From IMG/VR virus record IMGVR_UViG_3300025086_000155, positions 1-29,340 of that record: a DNA stretch of 29,340 bases, one strand, 5' to 3'. A model generated the notes under the pieces. The model saw only the letters and a program-made list of their open reading frames with translations. It was not told the origin of the DNA and did not search any database. The number at the start of each line of letters is the position of its first letter. Position 1 is the stretch's first letter. Position numbers and translations under genes: made by a program. The DNA comes from a virus. Positions 16,267 to 22,864 of the stretch are shown here, piece by piece.

Positions 16267-16503
16267 CTATTTAAATGTTCTAAACATATATTCGTACAAT
16301 TCGCTTATCTTATGTTCTAGCTTTTTTGAGTTTTGTGTGTATTCTTCTTTGCCCTGTTGGATGTTCTTTTGTATGTCTAAGTTTATCGTTACTTTGCTTC
16401 TATAGCTACCTCTTTCTATTGGTTTAAGCACAACAAAGAACCCATTATCCCAACACCATTGCCTATGCAACCACGGTCTGAAAAAGTCTTGATTTAGTTC
16501 CAT
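16267..16503 (-). CDS. Hypothetical protein (78 aa)
   Basis: The preferred start is the ATG at 16503 (MELNQDFFRPWLHRQWCWDN). A longer form would use a TTG two codons further up. The product is aromatic-rich at the N-terminus (two Trp, two Phe) and ends in a Lys/Glu-rich helix (QQGKEEYTQNSKKLEHKISE). It overlaps the end of a 50-aa membrane ORF by 10 bases and is followed by a terminator. Family not recognised. Confidence 0.5.
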   Translation of the reverse strand: MELNQDFFRPWLHRQWCWDNGFFVVLKPIERGSYRSKVTINLDIQKNIQQGKEEYTQNSKKLEHKISELYEYMFRTFK

Positions 16504-16646
16504 ATCCAAAACGCTAACTTAACAAATATAAATATAGATGCATAGGACGCTAACCCAAGTATTGTAATATCTCTTATTGCTTTTTTAATGTGCTTCCTGT
16601 TTTCTTTTGCACAAATTTCTTTTTTAATAATAATAAAGTCTTTCAT
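16494..16646 (-). CDS. Small membrane protein (50 aa)
   Basis: ATG 16646 to TAA 16494. A basic N-terminal half (IIIKKEICAKENRKHIKKAI) precedes one hydrophobic segment (about 28-49) ending in FWIWN. It is preceded by a candidate promoter at about 16666-16696 and overlaps the next gene, so it begins a short two-gene unit between terminators. Function unknown. Confidence 0.5.
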   Translation of the reverse strand: MKDFIIIKKEICAKENRKHIKKAIRDITILGLASYASIFIFVKLAFWIWN

Positions 16647-16665
16647 TGTTTTTTTGTTTTATGTT

Positions 16666-16696
16666 GTAAATATATAACCTTTTTTTTAATTAACAA
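16666..16696 (-). promoter_or_regulatory. Candidate Bacteroidetes-type promoter
   Basis: Minus strand: a TTG (16696-16694), 19 bases, then TATATTTAC (16674-16666), one base off the flavobacterial -7 consensus TAnnTTTG. It lies just downstream of a terminator and about 20 bases before the ATG of the 50-aa ORF, as expected for a new transcription unit. Confidence 0.5.
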
Positions 16697-16704
16697 ATAA
16701 TAAA

Positions 16705-16738
16705 CAAAGAAAACAGGGTTACTATTATTCGCCCTGTT
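16705..16738 (-). terminator. Terminator after the terminase unit
   Basis: Minus strand AACAGGG (16738-16732) pairs with CCCTGTT (16718-16712) around a 13-base loop, followed by TTCTTTGTTT. It starts 9 bases after the stop of the 50-aa ORF at 16747 and closes the terminase transcription unit. Confidence 0.75.
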
Positions 16739-16746
16739 ATTTTGCC

Positions 16747-16899
16747 TTACCTGATGTAAACGCCCTCTACTACCCATTGCCCTTTATTGGCAATATAATC
16801 GGCAGACTTAGGCTTTGCACCGTACACGTTAAAAACCCTAAATGCAGGATTGTTTAGGTACTTTGCAAGGTCATTTTGGTTTGTTAATATATGTTTCAT
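16747..16899 (-). CDS. Hypothetical protein (50 aa)
   Basis: I choose the ATG at 16899 (MKHILTNQNDLAKYLNNPAF). Two further in-frame ATGs (16953 and 16932) lie in or near the end of the terminase gene and would only add a Tyr/Asn-rich extension. The peptide has a short helical N-terminus and strands with FRVFNVYGAKP and GQWVVEGVYIR. It lies between the terminase and a terminator. No family recognised. Confidence 0.45.
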   Translation of the reverse strand: MKHILTNQNDLAKYLNNPAFRVFNVYGAKPKSADYIANKGQWVVEGVYIR

Positions 16900-16921
16900 A
16901 AGGCTAATATAATAATTATTT

Positions 16922-18088
16922 TTAATATACATAGTATTGCCCCCTATGTGCATTATCTAATGTATCTGTTAGTACATACCTAAATGCATCTATGCAGTCA
17001 GGATGTTCACCTGTTGGTTTTGGTAGCGTGTTACCATCTTTGTCTTTTGCCCATACATACCCTTGTAGTTCTCGTTTTAAATTCCTGCTTTTGCTTGTTA
17101 CATATATTTCATTCTGGTTTATTAGGTTAATTCCAAAGTTTACACTATCCCTTCCTTTTGTACAGGGGTAGATATTATGACCATCCCTTCTAAGCGTTTC
17201 TATTGACTTCGGTTCTGCTTGGTCAGCTATTATATTGTCTTTTATATTATTGTGCCTTAGAAACAAGCTAACATCCCTTAAAACAGTATTAGACTTATAG
17301 AATACTTCATCAGCTATGTAGGCTTCATTCCATTTGTACAATCCTATAATTGTCGTGGGGTCTGTATATCCAAAGTCCATACCATATCCTAATAGCCTTG
17401 CTTCGTTTGGTACCGCATCTATCTCTTTCCAGTCAGGAATACATACCCCTTCTAAAGAACCAGTTTCCCCTAAACCGTAAACCCTCCACCAATTAGACCA
17501 GTAGGTAGATGTCTTTGCCTTATCTCTTGCTTTCTCTATTTCCTTTATTATGGTTTCAGGTAATGCATCGTTATCTTTGTAGGTAAGCGTAATGTAGTCC
17601 GTATCTTGCTTTCCTATCAGTTCCTTGTCTACCCAAAATAAACTGGATGGGTTATAGTCTAACCATATTGTTCCTGATGTTCTAACTGCTAATTGTGTGT
17701 AAGCATCAAACGGTACGTTATTACATTCATTTATATATAGGTCTGTACGTCTTGCACCTCTCAATTTTAATGGTTGGTCAGTTGAGAAAAACTCTATATA
17801 ACTACCATTTGTAAATATGTATTTTAAGGTGCTTTTATTGTATTGGGTATCGTTATACCTATTTAGACCTTTTAAGATGCCTAAGAAGTCCTTTAAAGCA
17901 CCTCTACGCAGGTGAGGTATGCTTTCCGATACTACACTAATCTCTTTGCCTTCGTTTCTTATAGCATAGTCTATTAACAAACAAAGTATTGATATAGTCT
18001 TAGATGCGCTTGTTCCACCCTTTACTATTCGTATCCTGCTTTGGAGCTTTTTAAGCTTATGAAATGCAATGGTTTTTTTTACTCGCAT
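16922..18088 (-). CDS. terL: Terminase large subunit
   Basis: 388 aa, the packaging motor. The ATPase domain has Walker A GGTSASKT (24-31) and Walker B-like LYINE (117-121). The nuclease domain has acidic residues at D238 in GYGMDFGYTDPT, D289 in NIIADQAEP, and D364/D367 in HPDCIDAFRY, the usual RNase H-like arrangement. Length and motifs fit the PBSX/T4-like large-terminase class. It follows the small subunit by 30 bases. As the motor docks on the portal, its partner is the gene at 1777-3666, unusually far away. Confidence 0.95.
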   Translation of the reverse strand: MRVKKTIAFHKLKKLQSRIRIVKGGTSASKTISILCLLIDYAIRNEGKEISVVSESIPHLRRGALKDFLGILKGLNRYNDTQYNKSTLKYIFTNGSYIEFFSTDQPLKLRGARRTDLYINECNNVPFDAYTQLAVRTSGTIWLDYNPSSLFWVDKELIGKQDTDYITLTYKDNDALPETIIKEIEKARDKAKTSTYWSNWWRVYGLGETGSLEGVCIPDWKEIDAVPNEARLLGYGMDFGYTDPTTIIGLYKWNEAYIADEVFYKSNTVLRDVSLFLRHNNIKDNIIADQAEPKSIETLRRDGHNIYPCTKGRDSVNFGINLINQNEIYVTSKSRNLKRELQGYVWAKDKDGNTLPKPTGEHPDCIDAFRYVLTDTLDNAHRGQYYVY

Positions 18089-18118
18089 ACAAAATGCAGG
18101 TTAGGGTTGTGGTTATCC

Positions 18119-18376
18119 CTAATCCTCCATAAACAATGGTAAGTCCTCAATAATTGTAATGTCCTTAGTTTCTCTTGGTTTACCTGCGTAATAGTTATAG
18201 AACAGCTGCACAAATTTAAAGTCCCCTTTTTCTACACCTTCTTTTAATGCAAGGTATGCCGCATCTTCCAAGGGTGTAAGTTTCTCTATAAGGTTTACTT
18301 CTTCTGCCTTAGATTTTCTACCTGCGGTCTTATGTCCTCCGTTATTTTTTCTTCCATCCATAGAATTAAAAAACAT
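18119..18376 (-). CDS. terS: Terminase small subunit (probable)
   Basis: 85 aa. It contains MDGRKNNGGHKTAGRKSKAE, then EKLTPLEDAAYLALKEGVEK and FVQLFYNYYAGKPRETKD. The basic N-terminal part plus short helices resembles the DNA-recognition subunit encoded just ahead of the large subunit in Flavobacteriia phages. An alternative start is the ATG at 18361 (MDGRKNN...). It immediately precedes the large subunit. The assignment is by position, size and motif resemblance. Confidence 0.65.
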   Translation of the reverse strand: MFFNSMDGRKNNGGHKTAGRKSKAEEVNLIEKLTPLEDAAYLALKEGVEKGDFKFVQLFYNYYAGKPRETKDITIIEDLPLFMED

Positions 18377-18402
18377 TATTAATAATTATACAATAAAAAA
18401 AA

Positions 18403-18489
18403 CTATTCTTTGTTAAAAAACAATGCTATGAGTAAAACCAAAATAGCAGTTAAATAGAACAAACCTACGTAATTCCAAATATCAAACAT
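18403..18489 (-). CDS. Tiny membrane protein (28 aa)
   Basis: ATG 18489 to TAG 18403. The peptide begins MFDIWNYVGLFYLTAILVLL and ends IALFFNKE, a single hydrophobic span over nearly its full length. It overlaps the end of the SET-domain gene by 8 bases and fills the gap before the small terminase. Such single-span micropeptides are common in phages, but the role is unknown. Confidence 0.45.
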   Translation of the reverse strand: MFDIWNYVGLFYLTAILVLLIALFFNKE

Positions 18490-18781
18490 CGTACAAGGTA
18501 TAATACACAGTAAGTTCTTCGTTACCCTTTATTGGTTTAATCGTATATAAGCTACCTACCTTGCCCTTTTTAAGTATAAAGCAATTAGGTGTATCACTAT
18601 GGTTTAAAAAGCCTCCTAAGGGTGTTCTAATCAGTTCTTCCAAATAAGGGTTTATAGCGTCTACCCTGTGGTGTGTTATTCCTAACTCGTTTCCTGCTTC
18701 TATTTTTTCTGTTGCAAATACCCCAAGACCTTCTATTTTGCTTTTCTTTATAGTTAGTTCTTTTGGTAGTGGCTTATACAT
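18482..18781 (-). CDS. SET-domain protein (minimal lysine methyltransferase-like)
   Basis: 99 aa, the size of a minimal SET domain. Hallmarks are present in order: SKIEGLGVFATEKIEAGNEL (14-33) for the N-terminal SET strand, GGFLNHSDTPNC (56-67) for the N-H-S cofactor and active-site motif, and the C-terminal EELTVYYTLYD (88-98) containing the Tyr-rich catalytic end. SET proteins transfer methyl groups from S-adenosylmethionine to protein lysines. No target domain is attached. It overlaps the DnaA-like gene stop. Catalysis is inferred; a catalytically dead binding role cannot be excluded. Confidence 0.8.
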   Translation of the reverse strand: MYKPLPKELTIKKSKIEGLGVFATEKIEAGNELGITHHRVDAINPYLEELIRTPLGGFLNHSDTPNCFILKKGKVGSLYTIKPIKGNEELTVYYTLYDV

Positions 18782-19175
18782 TTATTAGTCTTTTAAGGTT
18801 TCTATGTTTTGTTTGTACGTCTCTTAGTTCTAAAAGTACCTTTGCGTATTTTCTTTTGTAGAAATCCCTACCTCTGTATTTTTGGTTCTCTCTTTTAAAC
18901 TCTCTGCTTACAAGTTTGTCTATTCTTTCGTAAGATTGGATGTATCTTTCTTCGTGTTGTTCTATCCAATCCCTGTAAAGTTTTAAACCGTGCAGTACAG
19001 TTGCGTGGTTTTTGTCTACTGATTTACCTATTACATCTAAAGAATGTAAAGTATATTCTCTGCACAAATTATAATACATTGCTCTTGTATATACTAACTC
19101 TGTTCTTCTTGATTTGTTGTTGAGTTCAATTCCTGTTTCTGTTTCTACTATTTCTTTAATCTTTTCTATTGTCAT
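18774..19175 (-). CDS. DnaA domain IV-like DNA-binding protein
   Basis: 133 aa. Residues about 20-68 match the DnaA C-terminal DNA-binding domain: RRTELVYTRAMYYNLCREYT, then SLDVIGKSVDKNHATVLHGL, including the signature K-N-H-A-T-V-L-H (55-62). In DnaA this helix-turn-helix binds origin DnaA boxes. The AAA+ ATPase part is absent, so this protein may bind DNA without ATPase control. The basic C-terminal half is coiled-coil-like. I infer a role at the phage origin or as a regulator of host DnaA boxes. Confidence 0.8.
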   Translation of the reverse strand: MTIEKIKEIVETETGIELNNKSRRTELVYTRAMYYNLCREYTLHSLDVIGKSVDKNHATVLHGLKLYRDWIEQHEERYIQSYERIDKLVSREFKRENQKYRGRDFYKRKYAKVLLELRDVQTKHRNLKRLINV

Positions 19176-19320
19176 ATTCTAATTCTTTTATTGCTTTTAA
19201 TATTCCTGCACAAGCCTCATAATCTTCTATGTCCTCGTACATTTTTAATGTTTGTTTTAATTCATCTAAACTAACACCATTTTGTATATCTAATAGTGCA
19301 AGTAAATAATATTCTTTCAT
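19156..19320 (-). CDS. Small helical ORF upstream of the DnaA-like gene (54 aa)
   Basis: ATG 19320 to TAA 19156. It begins MKEYYLLALLDIQNGVSLDE and is acidic and helical. It overlaps the DnaA-like gene start by 20 bases, arguing for coupled translation. Nothing further is visible. Function unknown. Confidence 0.5.
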   Translation of the reverse strand: MKEYYLLALLDIQNGVSLDELKQTLKMYEDIEDYEACAGILKAIKELEYDNRKD

Positions 19321-19356
19321 TTCATTATTCAAGACATTATAAATTATTTTTGTTTG

Positions 19357-19824
19357 CTATACACAAAGTAAGGGTTTTTGTGGGGAAACGCCTACCGTGT
19401 GATCTGATGCCAACCATCTACTTAATTGATTCTGCTTATGTATATATAACATCTTTGATTTATTCAGATCTAAATATTTTTTTACATCCTTTTGTATTTT
19501 ATCATTTTTAACAAATGGCGTAATTATAACATAGGGGTCTTTAACGTATGGATGACTTTCAAATAAAAACGAAGTTTGTGTTCTTCCGTAATTGTCAATT
19601 ACCCCTACATTTGAAGCGTATTCTCTCGCTTGGTTTAATGTTAGTTTTTTTCCTGTAAATTTAGAATCAGCGGAAACAACTTTAATTTCAGCAGTTATAT
19701 TAACTAAATCATCTGCAAATATAAAATCTTTATCACCTAAATACAATTGCTTATACCCATCGAAATAGTCGCTTACAACGCCATCAAAAAAAAGGTTGTA
19801 TTGGTTTGATAGTATTTTATCCAT
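19357..19824 (-). CDS. Unknown third protein of the TET/glycosyltransferase cassette (155 aa)
   Basis: 155 aa. It starts MDKILSNQYNLFFDGVVSDY, one base after the glycosyltransferase stop. A D-D (38-39) followed by E46-I-K48 in a strand context (FADDLVNITAEIKVV) resembles the D-x(n)-E-x-K core of PD-(D/E)XK nucleases, but I see no second supporting motif. The C-terminus has WLASDHTVGVSPQKP. The gene contains two GATC sites, unlike most of the phage, so it shares the foreign base composition of its two neighbours. Function unknown. Confidence 0.5.
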   Translation of the reverse strand: MDKILSNQYNLFFDGVVSDYFDGYKQLYLGDKDFIFADDLVNITAEIKVVSADSKFTGKKLTLNQAREYASNVGVIDNYGRTQTSFLFESHPYVKDPYVIITPFVKNDKIQKDVKKYLDLNKSKMLYIHKQNQLSRWLASDHTVGVSPQKPLLCV

Positions 19825-19825
19825 A

Positions 19826-20599
19826 TTAAAATAGTTTTATTTGATTCTTGTCCCCTGTTTTGTCCTTCAAACGTAGTTCTGCGTTTCCTGAAGATCTTCT
19901 TATATACATTGTACAATAGTCTGAAAAATTATCCTCAATCCACTTAATAGAGTTGTATATATATTCTTTTGTTCTAATGGTTTGTAACCCTCCTTCTTCT
20001 TTAAAAAATTTTGATTTAATTGTTATATAATCAAATCGAATAACTTTTTTATTTTTAATATACTGCCTTATGCTATATTCATAATCCTCACCGTGATTTG
20101 TCTCACGTTTTAAGAAATCATCGTGCTGAATAATTAAACCAAACACACCTCCTGGAATATAACATAGTTTTTTATAAATCCTGTTTAACATAAAATAGGG
20201 GTTAGCTGCAGCATAAACACCAAAAATAAAGCTTTTTTTATCAATACACTCCTGAAACCCCTTGATTATTAAGTCGCTTTCAAGATGATATATTTTTTGC
20301 AATTGATTTTCGTTTTTGACAAAAACACCGTCTAAATCATCATCAAACATCATTAGGTAAGTTCCCTCGTTATAGTAACGCTCAATAAAATTTCTTTGTT
20401 TTCCTATTGTTGGTACACCTACAACTATTTTGTATTCCGTCCCTAATGATTTTTTATATTCATACTCCTCATCAGTATTAGCCACAAAGACTGTAATCTT
20501 ATTTTTGTCTATTCCATATTCATTTAATAAACCTAAGGTTTTTTTCTTAATTGTTTCTGGTCTTTTATATGATGGTATTGCAATCTTATAATCTATCAT
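19826..20599 (-). CDS. TET-associated glycosyltransferase (GT-A fold)
   Basis: 257 aa. The N-terminal GT-A strand has IAIPSYKRPETIKKKTLGLL (6-25), then ITVFVANTDEEYEYKK (35-50) and a D-x-D-type motif DDD (86-88) inside MMFDDDLDGVF. The pattern (IPSYKRP, VFVAN, GVPTIGKQRNFI, then DDD) is that of the TET/JBP-associated glycosyltransferase group. Members are predicted to attach sugar to hydroxymethyl bases. It overlaps the dioxygenase gene by 4 bases. I infer transfer of a sugar from a nucleotide-sugar donor to oxidised base in phage DNA. Confidence 0.8.
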   Translation of the reverse strand: MIDYKIAIPSYKRPETIKKKTLGLLNEYGIDKNKITVFVANTDEEYEYKKSLGTEYKIVVGVPTIGKQRNFIERYYNEGTYLMMFDDDLDGVFVKNENQLQKIYHLESDLIIKGFQECIDKKSFIFGVYAAANPYFMLNRIYKKLCYIPGGVFGLIIQHDDFLKRETNHGEDYEYSIRQYIKNKKVIRFDYITIKSKFFKEEGGLQTIRTKEYIYNSIKWIEDNFSDYCTMYIRRSSGNAELRLKDKTGDKNQIKLF

Positions 20600-21474
20600 A
20601 GTCTTAAAAATCCTGTTTGATCCATTTTAATCCTTTCTAATTCTCCTGATGGTGATTTACATTTATACATATATTCTCTGTAATACATAACAAATGTAAT
20701 TCTTAACCAATCATCACTACAATCTGTAAAATCTGTATTTCCGTGCCACCTATGCACATCAACAAACAGGATATCTGTATTATGTAGATCTAATGCAACA
20801 CCGTATTCAGGCAAAACAAAATAGCCATTTTTATAATCGCCTTCACGATATATTATTAGGTTTCCAAAGCCTTCAGGATAATCGCCTGCGTCCTTATGTA
20901 CTGCGGTTTGAAAGTTACGATTTACTGTAACTGTTGTAAATGCAGTGTTATCTATAATATAGTTTTTATTTGTACCATCCGCAATAGCCCTTTGTTTTGC
21001 GTAATGTTCTGGACATAATTCCTTGTATTTTTTGTCTACATATTGTACAAACGGAATACCATCCCTGTACCTGTCAAAGTGCTCTTTTGCAAAGGCTGTT
21101 TTTCTACACACCGCAACGGTACCACCTCCTGGTCTAGCATCCATAAAACCAACGTTTCCACTTTCAACCTTTGGAGATACGTCAAATTTACCCTCTGTGC
21201 CATCTTTTCTTATTTGCTTATGATAACCACCTGCTGCAATTCCTCGTCCACCATTTAAAGTTATAGAATCCTTAAAGGCTAAATATCCAGATTTTAACAC
21301 ATCAAAGGGAATAGCATTTTTTCTAAACCTAAATAGTAGTTTTCCTGTGTTTTCATCGTATGCATCACAATCAAAATTAATTAATTTGTCCCAATGTTTT
21401 TTAGTTAAAAATGTCCCTTTTAATTTTGCACTTTGCTTGTCCGTTAATGTTTGCTTAAGCCTTATTGTCTCCAT
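20596..21474 (-). CDS. TET/JBP-family 2-oxoglutarate/Fe(II) dioxygenase
   Basis: 292 aa. The C-terminal half carries the double-stranded beta-helix signature in order: TTVTVNRNFQTAVHKDAGDY (180-199) with metal ligands H193 and D195; GFGNLIIYREGDYKNGYFVL; then DVHRWHGNT with ligand H244; then R258 in WLRITFVMYY, the expected 2-oxoglutarate anchor. This arrangement is that of TET/JBP enzymes, which hydroxylate 5-methylcytosine or thymine. The N-terminal 110 residues are family-specific. It overlaps the glycosyltransferase, giving an oxidise-then-glycosylate cassette. Substrate (5mC or T) is not decidable here. Confidence 0.85.
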   Translation of the reverse strand: METIRLKQTLTDKQSAKLKGTFLTKKHWDKLINFDCDAYDENTGKLLFRFRKNAIPFDVLKSGYLAFKDSITLNGGRGIAAGGYHKQIRKDGTEGKFDVSPKVESGNVGFMDARPGGGTVAVCRKTAFAKEHFDRYRDGIPFVQYVDKKYKELCPEHYAKQRAIADGTNKNYIIDNTAFTTVTVNRNFQTAVHKDAGDYPEGFGNLIIYREGDYKNGYFVLPEYGVALDLHNTDILFVDVHRWHGNTDFTDCSDDWLRITFVMYYREYMYKCKSPSGELERIKMDQTGFLRL

Positions 21475-21679
21475 AATTCCTATTTAATATTAATAGTAAA
21501 AAATCGCTTAAATTTCCTTTTTGTTGAAAGTCTTCTGCAAATTCCTTTTTAATACCAGCCCTGCAAAGTTTTTTAAATTCCTTTAACTCATCTGTACTAA
21601 AATACAGTATTGTGGTAGTTATTTCTGTGCTATCAATTGGGCTATTATCTATGCCCCACTCATCCTCAAACAACCTCAT
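21455..21679 (-). CDS. Hypothetical protein (74 aa) between exonuclease and TET
   Basis: 74 aa, starting MRLFEDEWGIDNSPIDSTEI. A Phe/Leu-rich helix (STDELKEFKKLCRAGIKKEF) is followed by a C-terminal DNLSDF-like helix (GNLSDFLLLILNRNYGDNKA). It overlaps the exonuclease-like gene stop and the dioxygenase start. No family recognised; possibly an accessory of either neighbour. Confidence 0.5.
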   Translation of the reverse strand: MRLFEDEWGIDNSPIDSTEITTTILYFSTDELKEFKKLCRAGIKKEFAEDFQQKGNLSDFLLLILNRNYGDNKA

Positions 21680-22440
21680 AGTATTCCACGCATTACATAC
21701 TGGTCTAAGTCATTGTCCTGCTCAAAAAAATATTTGTAATTTTCAATACCTTGTATAAATTTATTCTTACCACGTTCTAAAAACTCGTCTGTTACCTCAA
21801 ATATACCAATATCGCAGCTTGATTTGTCTACCACTAAAAAGGTAAACTTTGTGCAGTTAAACAATTGCATATACAGCCACGCCTGTAGATCATATCCATA
21901 TTTATCTGCCGACCATTTAAAAGAATTTAGGTCTGCTGTCGTTTTAAGGTCTATAAGGTGATCGCCTTTTAATATATCAGCCTTACCCCTTATTGCCAAA
22001 CCCTCCATCATTTCAATGGCAGGTACCTCAAAGTCTGCTTTGTTTAGTAGTTTAAGTGCAGCTTCGTTTCTTAATAATGAGTCAGTTAGACGTTCGGCTG
22101 CTTTTTTTTCTTTTTCTAAATATACCTCACCGTGTTCTTCCTTGGCGTGTTTGTAAACATTTGTATTGCGTGTACTTGCTTCTACAAAATGCAACTTGTC
22201 TAACTTTTGAGGTTCAAGGATCATACAATGAAATAATTTACCTGCTATTAGGGCAGGTGTTTCAGAGTCGCTACCATATTTAATTACGTTCCTGTATGTC
22301 TTTGGGCTTTTAAGTATTGTTTTAATACTGCTGCTGCTTAGGGCATATTTACCCAAGTGTCCATAATAGAAATCATCGTCTACCATTTGGGTTAGTATTT
22401 CATCCCTGCCCCAATGCTCTCCGTTTAATAATGTAATCAT
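21676..22440 (-). CDS. PD-(D/E)XK exonuclease-like protein (recombination)
   Basis: 254 aa. It has the exonuclease plan of the RecB/lambda-exo group: ALIAGKLFHCMILEP with H71, G-K-A-D155-I-L, then LIDLKTTAD with D164 and K166, and YGYDLQAWLYM with the Q-x3-Y type motif. This nuclease family resects DNA ends for single-strand annealing proteins, and the phage has an ERF protein at 26420-26944. It contains three GATC sites (21888, 21960, 22219) and so groups by composition with the TET cassette. Confidence 0.75.
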   Translation of the reverse strand: MITLLNGEHWGRDEILTQMVDDDFYYGHLGKYALSSSSIKTILKSPKTYRNVIKYGSDSETPALIAGKLFHCMILEPQKLDKLHFVEASTRNTNVYKHAKEEHGEVYLEKEKKAAERLTDSLLRNEAALKLLNKADFEVPAIEMMEGLAIRGKADILKGDHLIDLKTTADLNSFKWSADKYGYDLQAWLYMQLFNCTKFTFLVVDKSSCDIGIFEVTDEFLERGKNKFIQGIENYKYFFEQDNDLDQYVMRGIL

Positions 22441-22589
22441 AGTTTTAGTGTTTCGTTTTGTTGTTGTAATCTTTTATTAATTTCCTTTTGACATCTTTCG
22501 CCATAACCACCCAAACCACCACTTTTAACGTGTTGTTTCAGTTGTTCTAATGTAAGTTCTGAATAATAAAAATCTTCGTAGCTAAACAT
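22437..22589 (-). CDS. Small ORF (50 aa)
   Basis: ATG 22589 to TGA 22437, encoding MFSYEDFYYSELTLEQLKQH and a Lys/Gln-rich tail. It overlaps its upstream neighbour by one base (TAATG) and the exonuclease-like start by four bases (ATGA), so it is in a translation-coupled series. Function unknown. Confidence 0.55.
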   Translation of the reverse strand: MFSYEDFYYSELTLEQLKQHVKSGGLGGYGERCQKEINKRLQQQNETLKL

Positions 22590-22813
22590 TATTTTGACCT
22601 CCTACCATTTAATGGGTAAATGCGTGTGTAGTAATCCTGACCAGATTTAATTTTTTTACCATTGTCAAGAATAATGTCCTCAGTGGCTGTTGCATTTATT
22701 CGGCTATAATAACCCACCTCATCTCTGTCTGGTTTATCAATGCGTTTTGTGCCTATAAGTTTAGTATCAATAACATACTCTAAAAAATAACCTATTGTTT
22801 CAAATTGTTTCAT
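22589..22813 (-). CDS. Hypothetical protein (74 aa)
   Basis: I choose the ATG at 22813 (MKQFETIGYFLEYVIDTKLI). A longer frame starts upstream at 22861, but its first 16 residues have a non-phage-like Tyr/Lys-rich character. Residues include RDEVGYYSRINATATEDIIL and a Lys-rich tail. No family recognised. Confidence 0.5.
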   Translation of the reverse strand: MKQFETIGYFLEYVIDTKLIGTKRIDKPDRDEVGYYSRINATATEDIILDNGKKIKSGQDYYTRIYPLNGRRSK

Positions 22814-22864
22814 TGTGAATGTTTTATATTGCAATTTAATAAACATTTTATAAACACACAATAT

